The notes under the pieces were generated by a model. That model did no database searches and was not told the origin of the DNA. It saw only the letters and a program-made list of their open reading frames with translations. 44,430 nt of DNA from Blastococcus sp. (GTDB taxonomy: Bacteria; Actinomycetota; Actinomycetes; Mycobacteriales; Geodermatophilaceae), in contig JAOPWJ010000214.1 in assembly GCA_025965715.1 (NCBI GenBank), forward strand, positions 1 through 44,430, read 5' to 3'. This document shows, piece by piece, positions 8,060 through 16,076 of this stretch (the first letter of the stretch is position 1; each line of letters begins with the position of its first letter). A program made the translations under genes and the position numbers.

Positions 8060-8767
8060 TCAGGAGAACCTGATCGACAGGGTTCCCAGGTCGACGAACT
8101 CGAATTCCCACAGGCCCGGAGCGGCGGGGAACATCGGCGTGATGCTCCCGGTCGCGGTGTGGACACCCGCCCCTCCCGGCACCGGGAGGCAGGCCAGGCG
8201 GCGGAGCGCCTCGCTCCAGGAGGCGGATGCCGCGGCGACGTTCACGCCGTCCCGCCGCACCCGCACGGACACGGTTTCCGGCGCCGTCACCGGGGAGCCG
8301 AAGACCATGGCGCCTTGGAGGCCGAAGTCCGCGGTGGCCCCGAACGGAGGCGTCTGCCATCCCTGGAAGCGGCAATCGGCGACCTCGACGCAGGGCACGA
8401 ACGACGTCTCGAAGGGTCCGCTCCAGATGCCGATCTCGGCCTCCAGCTTCGGGTTCACGAAATCGGCCAGGCGGAGCTCCACCTGGGTGGCGTCGGTGTA
8501 CAGGCGGTCCGGCATGACCGCGGCCACCAGCGGCTGGGGCAGGCCGAGCCGCTGGCGGGTCAGCTCGTCGAAAGCCCCCATCTTCCACGCGGTCGGAGGA
8601 TCGAGCGTCACCCGCCGGTAGAGGGTCTGACCGATCGCCGCGGCGGTGTCCGCCGAGAGCCTGTCCCACGCTTCGTCGGCGGGCACCGGCCGCGCCGCGC
8701 GTCGCGCCTCCCACAACGCGGTGACGAGGTCGTCGATGACCGGACCGTCTGAGCCACGGACCGTCAC
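8060..8767 (-). CDS. 2-keto-4-pentenoate hydratase / fumarylacetoacetase-like protein
   Basis: 235 aa, slightly short for the MhpD family (about 260). Sequence VRGSDGPVIDDLVTALWEAR, GQTLYRRVTLDPPTAWKMGA, RLADFVNPKLEAEIGIW (KxExE-like metal segment), FVPCVEVADCRFQGW, TADFGLQGAMVFGSPV, and a C-terminus ending GTLSIRFS are typical of hydratase/4-oxalocrotonate decarboxylase proteins that bind a 2-keto acid and Mg. The GTG at 8767 overlaps the permease stop by 4 bases with GGAG upstream, so it is the last gene of the transporter operon. Suggests the imported compound gives rise to a 2-keto or dienoic acid. The long open frame upstream of 8767 is the permease shadow. Confidence 0.82.
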   Translation of the reverse strand: MTVRGSDGPVIDDLVTALWEARRAARPVPADEAWDRLSADTAAAIGQTLYRRVTLDPPTAWKMGAFDELTRQRLGLPQPLVAAVMPDRLYTDATQVELRLADFVNPKLEAEIGIWSGPFETSFVPCVEVADCRFQGWQTPPFGATADFGLQGAMVFGSPVTAPETVSVRVRRDGVNVAAASASWSEALRRLACLPVPGGAGVHTATGSITPMFPAAPGLWEFEFVDLGTLSIRFS

Positions 8768-9792
8768 TGGGCTCCCGCGGCACGGCGCCGGCGCACCACC
8801 TGGGAGAAGGACACCGCAGCGATGAGGGCCGCTCCGTAGAACAGGTTCTGGACGAACGACTGCGCCCCCAGCAGCTGGAGTCCGGTGATGCCGGTGACCA
8901 GGAAGTAGACGGCGATGACCGTGCCCCAGGCGTTGAAGCGACCGGGATTGATCGTCGTCGCGCCGAGGAAGGCGGCCGCGAAGGCCGGCAGGAGCAGCTC
9001 CAGCCCGGAGGTGGGGCCGGCCGCTCCCGACGTGCCGACGTACAGCACGCCACCGAACGCCGCGACGAGACTGGAGACGATCAACGCTCCCCATCGCACG
9101 GCGCCGACCCGGATGCCACTGAGGCGGGCTACGTCTGGGTTCCGGCCGACCACCAGGAGGCGACGGCCGAGCGGCATGTAGCGAAAGACGTACCAGACCC
9201 CCAAGGCGATGACCATGGCGTACCAGAACTCGAACGGCACTCCGAGCAATCGCCAGATGATCACGGGATTGACGAGGTTGGGCGAGATGCCGCTGATCGT
9301 GTTCGATTCGCTGATCCAGAGCACCACGCCGGACACGAATGTGCTCATCCCGAGGGTCACGATGAGGCTGTCGATGCCGAGGAGGACGACGAACAAGCCG
9401 TTGATCACGCCGACGAGCAGCCCGGCTGCGAGCGCCAACAGGATCGCGAACCCGATGGGGACGCCCATGTTGACGTTGAGGATCGCGACGAGCATCCCGG
9501 AGAGGCCGACGACGGAGGCCACCGAGAGGTCGTAGTCACCGCAGGTGAGGACCACGACCAGCGCCAGTGTGACGACGACCAGCACCGCCTGCGAGGCCAG
9601 GATCGAGGACATGTTGGCGGTCGTGAGGAACGTGTCCGGCCGCAAGATGCCGAACAGCACGATGACCGCGACCCATGCGATCGGCAGCGCGAGGGCCTCG
9701 AGAGACTTCCCGTTCAGGAGCCCCCCGCGCTTGCGTACCGCCGGGGTATCCGGAAGTGACGTCTCGTCGCGGATCTGTTGGTCAGACGACAT
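8764..9792 (-). CDS. ABC transporter permease, ribose/simple-sugar (RbsC) type
   Basis: 342-aa integral membrane subunit of the BPD_transp_2 family, with about 8-10 hydrophobic segments. Family landmarks: ILASQAVLVVVTLALVVVLTCGDYDLSVASVVGLSG, the glycine-rich GVINGLFVVLLGIDSLIVTLG stretch, and NPDVARLSGIRVGAVRWGAL as the coupling loop to the ATPase. The ATG is 14 bp after the ATPase stop, with AAAGG upstream. Together with the following ATPase and lipoprotein genes it forms a complete importer. This transporter class carries pentoses, nucleosides and other small polar molecules, so ring compounds are possible (inference). Confidence 0.93.
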   Translation of the reverse strand: MSSDQQIRDETSLPDTPAVRKRGGLLNGKSLEALALPIAWVAVIVLFGILRPDTFLTTANMSSILASQAVLVVVTLALVVVLTCGDYDLSVASVVGLSGMLVAILNVNMGVPIGFAILLALAAGLLVGVINGLFVVLLGIDSLIVTLGMSTFVSGVVLWISESNTISGISPNLVNPVIIWRLLGVPFEFWYAMVIALGVWYVFRYMPLGRRLLVVGRNPDVARLSGIRVGAVRWGALIVSSLVAAFGGVLYVGTSGAAGPTSGLELLLPAFAAAFLGATTINPGRFNAWGTVIAVYFLVTGITGLQLLGAQSFVQNLFYGAALIAAVSFSQVVRRRRAAGAQ

Positions 9793-9806
9793 TGCTGCGC
9801 AACCTT

Positions 9807-11396
9807 TCAGTGATCCGACGATTGGGTGAAGTCGATGTCGGCCGCGGCGACGGCGGTGGTGACGCCAACGGAGGTGCGCAGGCAGAAGTCCGCGATGCGC
9901 TCCTTGGTCACCTCCTCACCGCTGAGGAAGCCGACGAGCCGCCCCCTGGCCACGACACCGACGCGATCACAGATTGCCGCAAGCTGCTCGTAGTCCGAGC
10001 TGGCGCAGATGGTCGAGCTGCTGGCCGTGGCGTCCCGAATCATGGTCCAGATTTGCTGGCGCGCACCGACATCGACTCCCTGCGTCGGCTCGTGAAGGAG
10101 CAGGACCGTCGGAGCGATCTGCTGCCACTTGGCCATCATCGCCTTCTGCTGGTTGCCTCCGGAGAACGAGCCGTACTCGAGGTTCGGCTGCAGCGGGCGC
10201 ACGTCGAACGTCGTCATGAGCGACCGGGCGTTGTCCTCCAGGCCCCGCTGGTGCAGGCGCATACCGCTGAAGTGGCGGTCGAGAACGAGCAGGTTGATGT
10301 TCTCGGCGGCCGACAGTGACGGGATGCTGCCGTTGCGCTGGCGATCCCCCGGAACCAGGGCCATGCCGAGCGCCATAGCGCCGCGCGGCGTCAAAGCCGT
10401 CGCGTCGACTGCCCGGTCCCCGAAGCGCACACCTCCCGCCGTCGCCGGGACGGCGCCGAAGAGCGCATAGGCCACGTCCTCGTAACCCGAACCGACGAGG
10501 CCGGTCAGCCCCAGCACCTCGCCGGCATGCAGATCGAACGACACGTCCTGCAACCAGCGTGTCGTCAGGCCGCGGACCTCCAGGACGACCTTCCGGTCCT
10601 CGACATGTTGCTGTCCGGCAGGGGCCATCGCGGCGAGTTCGTGACCGATGATCAGCCGGACCAGCTCTGCGGGCGACGTCTCGGCGGTGCCTCTGCTGCC
10701 AGCGACCCGACCATCCCTCAACACGGTGATGCGGTCGGTGATCTGGCGGACCTCGTCCAGGTCGTGGGAGACGAACAGGACGCTGGAGCCGCTCCCTGCA
10801 ATCTGCCGCACGAATGCGAACAGCAGCGCAACCTCGTGCTGCGGCAGGAACACCGTGGGCTCGTCCAGGACCAGCAGGTTCGGTCCGTGGCCGGCGGACC
10901 GCCGGAGGCCCTCCAAGGCTCGGACGATGGCGAGCAACGCACGCTCCACCGGGCGAATGCTCTCCACCATCGCGTGCGGGTCCAGGGTCAGGCCGTACTG
11001 GGCGAAAATCCGCTCGGCGTCCTTCTCGGCCCGCGACAAGGACAGCAGGAATCGAATCCAGGGCCGCGAGATATAGCCCATGAAGAGGTTCTCGGCGACG
11101 CTCAGCGACGGTACGAGGCCCAGGTCCTGGTGCACGAACTCCAGGCCGAGAGCCCGTGACTCACCCGGGGGGAGAGGAAGGGGCACGTCGACCCCATTGA
11201 CCGTGAGAGCTCCGGCGTCCGGGGTGTGATAGCCCGCAAGGACCTTGATGAGGGTCGACTTGCCCGACCCGTTCTCCCCGAGGAGGCCATGAACCTCCCC
11301 GGGGAGAACGGTGAGCTCGACATCGTCAAGCGCGAGTGCGCCGCCGAAGGACTTGGTCAGTCCCCGAAGCTCCAGCAGGGGCTGAGGATCTGTCAT
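9807..11396 (-). CDS. ABC transporter ATPase with two nucleotide-binding domains (RbsA type)
   Basis: 529 aa, two fused NBDs. NBD1 has Walker A GLLGENGSGKSTLIKV and Walker B LLVLDEPTVFLPQHEV, but its signature is degenerate (IRPVERALLAIVRALEG instead of LSxGxxQ). NBD2 lacks a functional Walker A (GLVGSGYEDVAYAL) but has an intact signature FSGGNQQKAMMAKW, and Walker B reads LLLHEPTQGVDVGA with His for Asp. This gives one complete composite ATP site, as usual for RbsA-type proteins. ATG has TAGGAG upstream. A 13-bp dyad lies between it and the lipoprotein gene. Energises import of the island substrate. Confidence 0.93.
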   Translation of the reverse strand: MTDPQPLLELRGLTKSFGGALALDDVELTVLPGEVHGLLGENGSGKSTLIKVLAGYHTPDAGALTVNGVDVPLPLPPGESRALGLEFVHQDLGLVPSLSVAENLFMGYISRPWIRFLLSLSRAEKDAERIFAQYGLTLDPHAMVESIRPVERALLAIVRALEGLRRSAGHGPNLLVLDEPTVFLPQHEVALLFAFVRQIAGSGSSVLFVSHDLDEVRQITDRITVLRDGRVAGSRGTAETSPAELVRLIIGHELAAMAPAGQQHVEDRKVVLEVRGLTTRWLQDVSFDLHAGEVLGLTGLVGSGYEDVAYALFGAVPATAGGVRFGDRAVDATALTPRGAMALGMALVPGDRQRNGSIPSLSAAENINLLVLDRHFSGMRLHQRGLEDNARSLMTTFDVRPLQPNLEYGSFSGGNQQKAMMAKWQQIAPTVLLLHEPTQGVDVGARQQIWTMIRDATASSSTICASSDYEQLAAICDRVGVVARGRLVGFLSGEEVTKERIADFCLRTSVGVTTAVAAADIDFTQSSDH

Positions 11397-11421
11397 GACA
11401 CTCCTAGGACGAGTACCCCGC

Positions 11422-11434
11422 GCCGACCGTCGGC
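11422..11434. terminator. Small hairpin after the binding-protein gene
   Basis: GCCGAC-C-GTCGGC begins 1 bp past the binding-protein stop. Such intercistronic hairpins often protect the upstream mRNA or lower expression of downstream ABC genes, allowing excess binding protein. No U-tract, so full termination is not expected. Confidence 0.4.
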
Positions 11435-11435
11435 C

Positions 11436-12620
11436 TTAGTCCATGCCCCAGAGCTTGGTGTAACCCTCGGACAGCGCGGTCCCGTAGCCCTTCCCGACCA
11501 CGGGCGGAGTTCCGGAGTCATCGACGTTGCTGTCGTCCCAGATCCGGATAGGGGTGCGCTCATCGACCGTGGGCTGTCCGAGCAGGATGCGGAACGCCTG
11601 GTCCATCGACGCATAGCCGATGCCCACGGTGTCCTCGCCTACGTTCATGGCGACGATGTCACCGTCCTGGATGTACTTCAGCGCGTACGGCGAGCCGTTG
11701 TAGCTGACGACCTTCACCTTGCCGGTCTTGCCGGTCGTCTGCACCGCCGGCACCACACCGGCCACCATGGCGTCGTACAGGGGGTAGACGTAGTCGATCG
11801 ACGGGTCCCGGTTGAGCGCCGCCTGGACCTCACCCTGCACCTTGGTGTTCCAGTCGGCCACGGGGATGTTGACCACCGTGGACTTGCACCCGTCGCACGC
11901 CTCCGCGAGTTCCTTCGTGACGACGTCGACGGTCGCGGGGCTGGGCAGGATGTCAGCCGCGCCGATCACGAGGACGTTCCCCGTGCCACCGGAGTCCTTG
12001 ATGATCCAGTCCGCCGCGGCCTTGCCGGCCACGTTGAACGGGGCGGTGACCAGCCCCGTAACACCAGCGGCGCATCCGTCGCAGTCCGGCGGCTGGGGCG
12101 AGGAATCGTCGTAGAAGTGCGTGACGAGAACGGGGATGCCGGCCTTCTTGGCCTGGTCGAGCTGAGGCTGCAGGACGCGCGGGTCCGGCGCCGTGGACAG
12201 GACGATGATGTCCGGCTTGGCCGTGAGCGCGGCGTTCATGCCCTGCACCCACTCCGATGCCTTGCCCTGGTTCGGGTACAGCGTGAACTTCATGCCGACC
12301 TTGTCGGCAATGGACTTCATCGTGTCCTGGATGTTTTCGTTGAACGGGTTCGGCGCCAGGGGGATGAGGAACATGCTCTTGCCCTTGAGCGGGGACGGGT
12401 CGATCGGGTCCCCGGGCGGCGTGAACTCCGGCAAGGCCTGGTACTTCTCCACGTTGGCCGTCACCTCGGCCGACACAGCGTCCGCCGAACCGCCTCCGGA
12501 CGTGGAGCCCCCTGACGCGGAGCTGCCCGACCCGGACCCGGTGCTGCACGCCGCGAGGGTGAGCGACGCGACGAGTGCCGCCAGTGCGAAGGGCCTCAGG
12601 CCCCGGTTCCTGTGGCTCAT
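11436..12620 (-). CDS. ABC transporter substrate-binding lipoprotein (RbsB-like)
   Basis: 394-aa extracytoplasmic receptor. N-terminus MSHRNRGLRPFALAALVASL with lipobox LAAC (Cys25) and a Ser/Gly-rich linker marks a lipid-anchored protein. The body is a periplasmic-binding type I fold: KSMFLIPLAPNPFNENIQD, GMNAALTAKPDIIVLST, AGKAAADWIIKDSGGTGNVL, VYPLYDAMVAGVVPAVQT, GKVKVVSYNGSPYALKYIQD. An unusual DCDGC-containing loop (QPPDCDGCAAGV) and EACDGCKS suggest a disulfide pair. The preceding in-frame GTG at 12623 is only 3 nt from GGAGGA, so the ATG at 12620 (6 nt spacing) is the start. First gene of the importer operon. Confidence 0.92.
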   Translation of the reverse strand: MSHRNRGLRPFALAALVASLTLAACSTGSGSGSSASGGSTSGGGSADAVSAEVTANVEKYQALPEFTPPGDPIDPSPLKGKSMFLIPLAPNPFNENIQDTMKSIADKVGMKFTLYPNQGKASEWVQGMNAALTAKPDIIVLSTAPDPRVLQPQLDQAKKAGIPVLVTHFYDDSSPQPPDCDGCAAGVTGLVTAPFNVAGKAAADWIIKDSGGTGNVLVIGAADILPSPATVDVVTKELAEACDGCKSTVVNIPVADWNTKVQGEVQAALNRDPSIDYVYPLYDAMVAGVVPAVQTTGKTGKVKVVSYNGSPYALKYIQDGDIVAMNVGEDTVGIGYASMDQAFRILLGQPTVDERTPIRIWDDSNVDDSGTPPVVGKGYGTALSEGYTKLWGMD

Positions 12621-12626
12621 CACAGT

Positions 12627-12632
12627 TCCTCC
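12627..12632 (-). promoter_or_regulatory. Ribosome binding site of the binding-lipoprotein gene
   Basis: GGAGGA 6 nt before the ATG at 12620; it decides against the GTG at 12623. Confidence 0.75.
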
Positions 12633-12677
12633 ATGTAGGTGTTCGGGCCTGCGAGCGGCGATGCCTGAGCCTGCGCG

Positions 12678-12715
12678 CCGGTCCGTCCAACCGCTGATTC
12701 CAGATGTTGGACCGG
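12678..12715. promoter_or_regulatory. Nested dyad upstream of importer operon
   Basis: Two interleaved perfect inverted repeats share this site: CCGGTCC (12678-12684) with GGACCGG (12709-12715), and GTCCAAC (12685-12691) with GTTGGAC (12706-12712). The centres of the second pair are 21 bp apart, two helical turns, as for a dimeric regulator. It lies 58-95 bp upstream of the lipoprotein start, in a position for activation or repression. Confidence 0.45.
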
Positions 12716-12938
12716 GATATTCCGCATGATGGAGCTAAGCGCATCGGGCCATGCAGGGGCAAGACCTGGCGTACTTCTGTTCGGGAGCAGTCTGGTCTCC
12801 ACGCCGGCAAGTCGGAACGGCTCGGCGGCTCGCGGCTCAAGGTGCATCGCCCAGGAGCACCCCGCGTGCGCGGGCCGCCCAGCCGGCGGGCTTCGCGGCG
12901 TCCTCCCCGCGCCCGCGGAGTGCCGTGGCCGGCGAGGA

Positions 12939-12952
12939 TGACCGGCCGGTCA
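12939..12952. promoter_or_regulatory. Perfect 14-bp palindrome
   Basis: TGACCGGCCGGTCA reads the same on both strands and stops 4 bp before the 28-bp palindrome. Candidate second operator. Confidence 0.4.
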
Positions 12953-12956
12953 ACCC

Positions 12957-12984
12957 CGACGGCGCGTGTCGACACGCGCCGTCG
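12957..12984. promoter_or_regulatory. Perfect 28-bp palindrome, candidate operator
   Basis: Half-site CGACGGCGCGTGTC is followed directly by its exact reverse complement, with no spacer. It is 87 bp before the AtzG-like start and about 336 bp before the importer start. A perfect 28-bp palindrome in a divergent promoter region is most simply a dimeric repressor site; lack of a loop argues against a terminator. Confidence 0.55.
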
Positions 12985-13070
12985 ATCGGCCACGAACGAC
13001 CCCACCACGCGGCTTGTCTGGCTTACCTATTGACGGACGGACCCGTGCGGCGCAAGAGTCCGCCCCGGCT

Positions 13071-13313
13071 ATGGCAACACCCGGTCCGCGAGGCAGGGAG
13101 GACGACATCGACGACCCACCCCTGCGCGGCTCCTCGAAGGGCAGCGCGCTCGCCCTCGTCGAGGGTGCGGCCGCGCTACTCGAACTGCCACTCCCCGGCG
13201 AGGACGCCGAGGTGATCGCCGACCTCCTGTCGGGACTGCTGACGCGGACCACGGCGATCCTGCAGCAGGATGGCGAGCCCTTCTCCCCGGTAAGCCCCGG
13301 AGTCCCGTGGTGA
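13071..13313 (+). CDS. AtzG-like small subunit of amidase (DUF4089-like)
   Basis: 80-aa helical protein directly upstream of and overlapping the amidase. The segment ALALVEGAAALLELPLPGED followed by VIADLLSGLLTRTTAIL matches the pattern of AtzG/DUF4089 (LLGLPL-P-x3-V-x2-NL-x3-A), the small GatC-like partner that stabilises AtzE-type amidases. Position and overlap with the amidase support a 1:1 complex. ATG at 13071 has no strong ribosome site; a GTG at 12966 in the same frame lies inside the 28-bp palindrome and is unlikely. Family call is by pattern, not alignment. Confidence 0.65.
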   Translation: MATPGPRGREDDIDDPPLRGSSKGSALALVEGAAALLELPLPGEDAEVIADLLSGLLTRTTAILQQDGEPFSPVSPGVPW

Positions 13314-14692
13314 CCCCGGGGCGACCGCCCACGATCAGGGAGCTCGGTACGCGCATTCGCGACGGGCAACTCCGTGCCGCCGACCTCATGGACGCCGCGC
13401 TCGGCAGGGCGGCGGCCACCGAACCCCTGGTCTCCGCCTATGCCCACGTGGACTGGCAGGGGGCGCGCCGGGCTGCGCTGGAGGCGGACCGGGAGCTCGC
13501 TGCAGGCCAGGACCGCGGACCTTTGCACGGCATCCCGTTCGCGGTGAAGGACGTCATCCTCACCAGGGACATGCCGACGCGTGCGGGCTCCGACGTGCCC
13601 TTGGACAACCCGGTCGAGCGCGACGCCACGGTGGTACAGCGTCTTCGGCAGGCGGGCTGCGTGCTCATCGGCAAGCACGTCACCCACGAGTTCGCCTGCG
13701 GACAGAACGTTCCGCCCACTCGTAACGCCTGGGACCACGACCGCTACCCGGGCGGCTCCAGCGCCGGCGCGGGGGTCTCGGTAGCGCTGGGCTCGTCATT
13801 GGTGGCGATCGGAACCGATGCCGGCGGCTCGGTCCGCAAACCCGCCGCCCTGAACGGCGTCGTGGGCCTGAAACCGACCTTCGGTCGCGTCAGCCGCTTC
13901 GGAGTGCTCCCACCGTCGGGCTCCATGGACCATGTCGGTGTCGTCACCCGGTACGTCGAGGACGCCGCGACGGTCCTGCAGACCATCGCGGGCGCCGACG
14001 AACACGATCCGTCCACCCGCGCAGAGCCCGTACCGGACTACACCGCTTCGTTGTCGGCCGGCTGCGCGGGCGTGAGAATAGGTGTCCTCCAGGAGGCTCG
14101 TGGGGACGCCGACGACGCGGGGACATCGTCGGCGACCGCCGCGGCGATCGACCTCCTGGAGCAGCTGGGCGCTGTGACGGTGCCGGTGACTCTCACGTGC
14201 CTGGATGCCGGCCGGGTCGCCGGCGAGGTCCTTCTCGCGGCCGAGGCCGGGAGCTCGCAGCTGCGTCTCCTACGTGCCCATTCCGACGCCTACGCCGCGG
14301 CCACGCGTCGCTACCTCACTGCCGGCGCCGTCCTGCCGGCAGCCGTCCTGCTCGCCGCGGAGAGCGCGCGCGAACGGTTGTGCCGGGAGGTGCGCGCCCT
14401 GTTCGAGGATCATCGGCTCGACGTCCTGCTCACGCCGACCACCCCCCTTCCGGCGGTGCCGGTCCACTCCATGGTGATCGGCCGGGACCTGGCCCACTAC
14501 GTACGGCACACTCTGCTGGCCAACCTCACCGGTCTCCCGGCGATCACCGTGCCGTGCGGCCTGTCGGCTGGGCTGCCGGTCGGCCTCCAGCTCGTCGCCC
14601 GGCCACTGAAGGAAGAAGTGCTCTTCGCCGTGGCCGCCTCCTACGAGGCGGCCGCTGCCTGGGCGCACCTATGTCCCCCGGCGGCGTCGTGA
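13307..14692 (+). CDS. Amidase signature family hydrolase (AtzE/GatA-like)
   Basis: 461-aa amide hydrolase. Ser-cisSer-Lys triad visible as Lys81 in GIPFAVKDVIL, cis-Ser151 in GGSSAGAGVS and nucleophile Ser175 in GTDAGGSVRKPAALNGVVGL. The C-terminal PAITVPCGLSAGLPVGLQLV completes the fold, so it is full length. GTG at 13307 or 13310 overlaps the AtzG-like stop; the second gives the same GTGA overlap as the rest of the operon. With an AtzG-like partner it resembles cyanuric-acid-pathway AtzE (which hydrolyses 1-carboxybiuret), but many amides are possible. Probable role here: hydrolysis of the half-amide or carbamoyl product of ring opening. Confidence 0.9.
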   Translation: MVTPGRPPTIRELGTRIRDGQLRAADLMDAALGRAAATEPLVSAYAHVDWQGARRAALEADRELAAGQDRGPLHGIPFAVKDVILTRDMPTRAGSDVPLDNPVERDATVVQRLRQAGCVLIGKHVTHEFACGQNVPPTRNAWDHDRYPGGSSAGAGVSVALGSSLVAIGTDAGGSVRKPAALNGVVGLKPTFGRVSRFGVLPPSGSMDHVGVVTRYVEDAATVLQTIAGADEHDPSTRAEPVPDYTASLSAGCAGVRIGVLQEARGDADDAGTSSATAAAIDLLEQLGAVTVPVTLTCLDAGRVAGEVLLAAEAGSSQLRLLRAHSDAYAAATRRYLTAGAVLPAAVLLAAESARERLCREVRALFEDHRLDVLLTPTTPLPAVPVHSMVIGRDLAHYVRHTLLANLTGLPAITVPCGLSAGLPVGLQLVARPLKEEVLFAVAASYEAAAAWAHLCPPAAS

Positions 14693-15180
14693 GCGCACTG
14701 GGCGGTGCCATGCCATTGGATCCGAGCCGAATCCTGCGGAAGCTCCTGGCCGACACGGGCGCCAGCCGGGCGACCTTGCGCCTTGACGTCGCCGGCATGA
14801 ACTTCCCGGTGGTCGCGGAGGCGGTCGACGGGGTTGCATCGCTCAGCGGCGTGCACTCCCTTGACCAGCGCAATCTGGCCACGGTCCGGCACCTCTTCCA
14901 GACCCATGACGTGCTCGTGCAGGACGACTGCCGGATGGCCGATCCGGCACCGCCGGCCGCCCTCGTGGATGCCTACGGCGTGAAGGCTCAGATGCTGGGT
15001 CCGCTCCTGCACGTCGGCACGGTCCTCGGCTGGGTGTCGGTCCACGACTGCGCCGGGGCCAGGCCCTGGACCGACGCCGACGTGGACCGGCTCCGTGCGG
15101 CGGTGACGGCCGTCAGGGAGGCCCTGCTGGGTCCGACAGGCGAAGTGAATCCGACAGGCGAAGGGATGGAGGAACGATGA
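14689..15180 (+). CDS. GAF-domain protein in amidase/HyuA operon
   Basis: About 163 aa; a single GAF-like sensor/ligand-binding domain: [93 protein letters not shown]. No DNA-binding or catalytic domain is attached. I chose GTG 14689, which overlaps the amidase stop as GTGA; ATG 14671 and ATG 14710 are alternatives. Its stop overlaps the next start (ATGA). It might bind the substrate or an intermediate, or be an enzyme accessory. Function unknown. Confidence 0.7.
   Translation: MSALGGAMPLDPSRILRKLLADTGASRATLRLDVAGMNFPVVAEAVDGVASLSGVHSLDQRNLATVRHLFQTHDVLVQDDCRMADPAPPAALVDAYGVKAQMLGPLLHVGTVLGWVSVHDCAGARPWTDADVDRLRAAVTAVREALLGPTGEVNPTGEGMEER
15132..15163. repeat. 14-bp direct repeat at the end of the GAF gene
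   Basis: TCCGACAGGCGAAG at 15132-15145 recurs at 15150-15163, 18 bp apart and in frame, giving [10 protein letters not shown] in the protein tail. Looks like a small tandem duplication just before the CE4 gene start. Confidence 0.7.
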
Positions 15181-16076
15181 CGAAGGCGATCCGGGCGATG
15201 ATCGGCGTGGACGTGGACGCCGTGGCCGGTTGGCTCGGTTCCTACGGCGGCCAGGACTCCCCCTCGGACATCCAGCGAGGGGTCTTCGCGGCGGAGGTGG
15301 GCGTACCACGGCTCCTCCGACTCTTCGACCGGTTCGGACTGCGCACGAGCTGGTTCGTCCCCGGGCACTCGATCGAGAGCTTCCCCCAGCAGATCGATGC
15401 GGTCCTCGCCCGAGGACACGAGATAGGCGCCCACGGGTACTCCCACGAGAACCCGGTCGCCATGACGGAGGCACAGGAGACCGACGTCTTGGGCCGGTGT
15501 GTCGACCTCATCGAACGGGTCAGCGGACGGCGGCCGGCGGGCTACGTCGCCCCCTGGTGGGAGATGTCGGCCGCGACAGCACGACTGCTTCTCGAACACG
15601 GCTTCCGCTACGACCACAGTCAGTTGTACGGGGATTTTCTCCCGACCTACGCACGGGTCGGCGACAGCTGGACCAACGTCGACTACACCAAGCCGGCCGC
15701 CGAATGGATGAAGCCGCTTGTGCGCGGCACCGCGATAGACCTCGTCGAGATCGCGGCGAACTGGTACCTGGACGACCTCCCCCCGATGATGTTCATCAAG
15801 TCCTCGCCCAACAGCCACGGCTTCGTGAACCCGCGCGACATCGAGACCCTGTGGCGCGACCAGTTCGACTGGGTGTACCGAGAACTCGACGAAGCGGTCT
15901 TTCCCCTGACCATCCACCCTGACGTCAGCGGTCGGCCGCAGGTCCTCCTGATGCTCGAGCGGTTGATCGAGTACATCAGCGGCCACAGCGGCGTGACGTG
16001 GGTGACCATGGAGGAGGCGGCGGAGGAGTTCCGCGCCGCACACCCGTTCACGGATGCCGGGCACGTCGCGTCGTGA
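15177..16076 (+). CDS. CE4 polysaccharide-deacetylase-family hydrolase, HpPgdA/cyclic-imidase-like
   Basis: 299 aa of the NodB/CE4 fold. Metal ligands appear as Asp14 in [11 protein letters not shown] and His86/His90 in [11 protein letters not shown], the same arrangement as the Helicobacter PgdA group, which also includes a bacterial cyclic imide hydrolase. Further landmarks: [58 protein letters not shown]. No signal peptide or membrane anchor, so it is unlikely to act on cell wall. With amidase, hydantoinase, DUF917 and HyuA neighbours, a cytoplasmic ring-opening imidase/allantoinase-like activity is the best guess. ATG overlaps the GAF stop by 4 bases. Confidence 0.85.
   Translation: MTKAIRAMIGVDVDAVAGWLGSYGGQDSPSDIQRGVFAAEVGVPRLLRLFDRFGLRTSWFVPGHSIESFPQQIDAVLARGHEIGAHGYSHENPVAMTEAQETDVLGRCVDLIERVSGRRPAGYVAPWWEMSAATARLLLEHGFRYDHSQLYGDFLPTYARVGDSWTNVDYTKPAAEWMKPLVRGTAIDLVEIAANWYLDDLPPMMFIKSSPNSHGFVNPRDIETLWRDQFDWVYRELDEAVFPLTIHPDVSGRPQVLLMLERLIEYISGHSGVTWVTMEEAAEEFRAAHPFTDAGHVAS

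Larger units (their letters stand above)
12621..13070. other. Divergent control region between importer and amidase operons
   Basis: 450 bp without a convincing gene. It separates the leftward importer operon from the rightward amidase-HyuA operon and contains the dyad at 12678-12715, the palindromes at 12939-12952 and 12957-12984, and GC-rich short hairpins near 12860-12905. I see no good -35/-10 pair on either strand. Open frames here have no recognisable protein. Confidence 0.7.

Noticed and set aside
12966-13070. Longer start (GTG 12966) for the AtzG-like protein
   Set aside because: That GTG is inside the perfect 28-bp palindrome and the extra 35 residues are Arg/Pro-rich without family similarity.
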